Positions 11,533 to 11,917 of a DNA stretch of 11,917 bases are shown in pieces. The notes beneath the pieces were generated by a model. The model was not told the origin of the DNA. It worked only from the letters and a program-made list of their open reading frames with translations, and searched no databases. The number at the start of each line of letters is the position of its first letter. Position 1 is the first letter of the stretch. The DNA is from CAVPRW01 sp046727435 [NCBI: bacterium] (GTDB lineage Bacteria > Tectomicrobia > Entotheonellia > J063): positions 1-11,917 of the forward strand of contig JBKPCR010000555.1 in assembly GCA_046727435.1 (NCBI GenBank). Reading direction: 5' to 3'. Position numbers and translations under genes: made by a program.

Positions 11533-11917
11533 ATGCCGCGCCGCACTATCGGGCTCATCGTCATCGTCGCCCTTGCCCTCCTCGTGGTGCCGCTCCCCCC
11601 CAAGGCGCAACCGGTCGCGACCATGCGACGGATTGGGATCCTCGTCTCGGGCTTCCCCCCTGCGACGGGACTGTACCCCCCGCAGCAGGCCTTCCTGCAC
11701 GAGCTCCGGACGCTAGGCTACGTCGAGGGGCAGGACCTCGCGGTGGAGTGGCGCATGGCGGAGCGGCAGCTTGATCAGCTCCCCGTGCTCGCGGCCGAGT
11801 TAGTCCGGCTGCCCGTCGACGTGATCGTAGCGTTGAGTCCACAGGCGGCTCGGGCGGCCCAGCACGCGACCACGACGCTGCCCATCGTCGTCCTCGCCGT
11901 GGGCGATGCGGTGGGAC
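11533..11917 (+). CDS. ABC transporter substrate-binding protein (PF04392 type), 5' part only
   Basis: 128 codons are present before the window ends. The start ATG has GGAGG 7 nt upstream. MPRRTIGLIVIVALALLVVP then PLPPKAQ is a Sec signal peptide with likely cleavage after about residue 26. The mature part reads MRRIGILVSGFPPAT, LHELRTLGYVEGQDLAVEWR, AERQLDQLPVLAAELVRLPV, DVIVALSPQAARAAQHATTT and LPIVVLAVGDAVG. This matches the periplasmic-binding-protein family of PF04392 (TrpX-like), whose members read LGYVEG.N...E.R.A.......LAAELV....DVIVA and IPIV.....DPV. Ligands are unknown for most members; amino acids or aromatic compounds have been proposed. The fold predicts a periplasmic receptor with membrane permease partners further right. 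Confidence 0.88.
   Translation, partial: MPRRTIGLIVIVALALLVVPLPPKAQPVATMRRIGILVSGFPPATGLYPPQQAFLHELRTLGYVEGQDLAVEWRMAERQLDQLPVLAAELVRLPVDVIVALSPQAARAAQHATTTLPIVVLAVGDAVG

Overview
This window looks like an accessory, mobile-element-rich stretch of a fairly high-GC Gram-negative-type bacterial chromosome, probably from an uncultured soil, sediment or similar environmental lineage. That placement rests on the mix of ISKra4, IS701, IS5 and IS6 family remnants, an integron-type gene cassette, and the start of a PF04392-type ABC substrate-binding protein. Nothing here fixes a genus. No rRNA, tRNA or CRISPR array was seen.

Left (1-1100): a minus-strand pair, a class I SAM methyltransferase (150-851) followed after 25 nt by a pyridoxamine-phosphate-oxidase-like protein that runs off the window edge. 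Upstream lie a perfect TATAAT (989-994, minus) and an 18-bp inverted repeat (1081-1098). The stretch 1099-1745 has no gene I can name.

IS graveyard (1746-5818): an ISKra4 3' half (minus) abuts an IS5-family 3' end (plus). The IS5 end is followed by an IS701-family element (2632-5247; 16-bp terminal repeats, CTAG duplication). That element carries a second IS (4125-5227; 12-bp perfect terminal repeats, 8-bp AGCTAATT duplication) inserted in its own right end. On the far side the sequence resumes inside an IS6-family transposase. The boundaries imply successive nesting IS6 <- IS5 <- IS701 <- IS-B. All these transposases show truncation, a frameshift or a nonsense codon. A second IS6 5' fragment (5674-5802) follows and stops exactly at a TA next to an IS5-like terminus.

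Middle (5828-6701): an ArsR-type repressor and an SRPBCC/AHSA1 protein form a translationally coupled operon (ATGA overlap). A consensus promoter drives it, and an inverted repeat overlaps the -10 as a likely autoregulatory operator. Further right is the 5' end of another ISKra4 copy (7036-7211), then a membrane-anchored or lipoprotein-type methyltransferase (7283-7936).

Integron-type region (8416-10118): a group A FAD monooxygenase gene is bounded by a GTTAGGC core on its left and a 63-bp attC on its right. The stop codon lies inside the attC R'' box, and R'' (GCCTAAC) pairs perfectly with the cassette's own 5' end but not with the following GTTAGAC. That is the signature of an integrated cassette followed by a second one. 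The following segment encodes a DUF1330 protein, but no closing attC was found and no integrase lies in the window.

Right (10229-11917): a DUF2867-like gene with an aberrant C-terminus, overlapping a YCII/DGPF-domain gene, then the first 128 codons of a periplasmic ABC substrate-binding protein.
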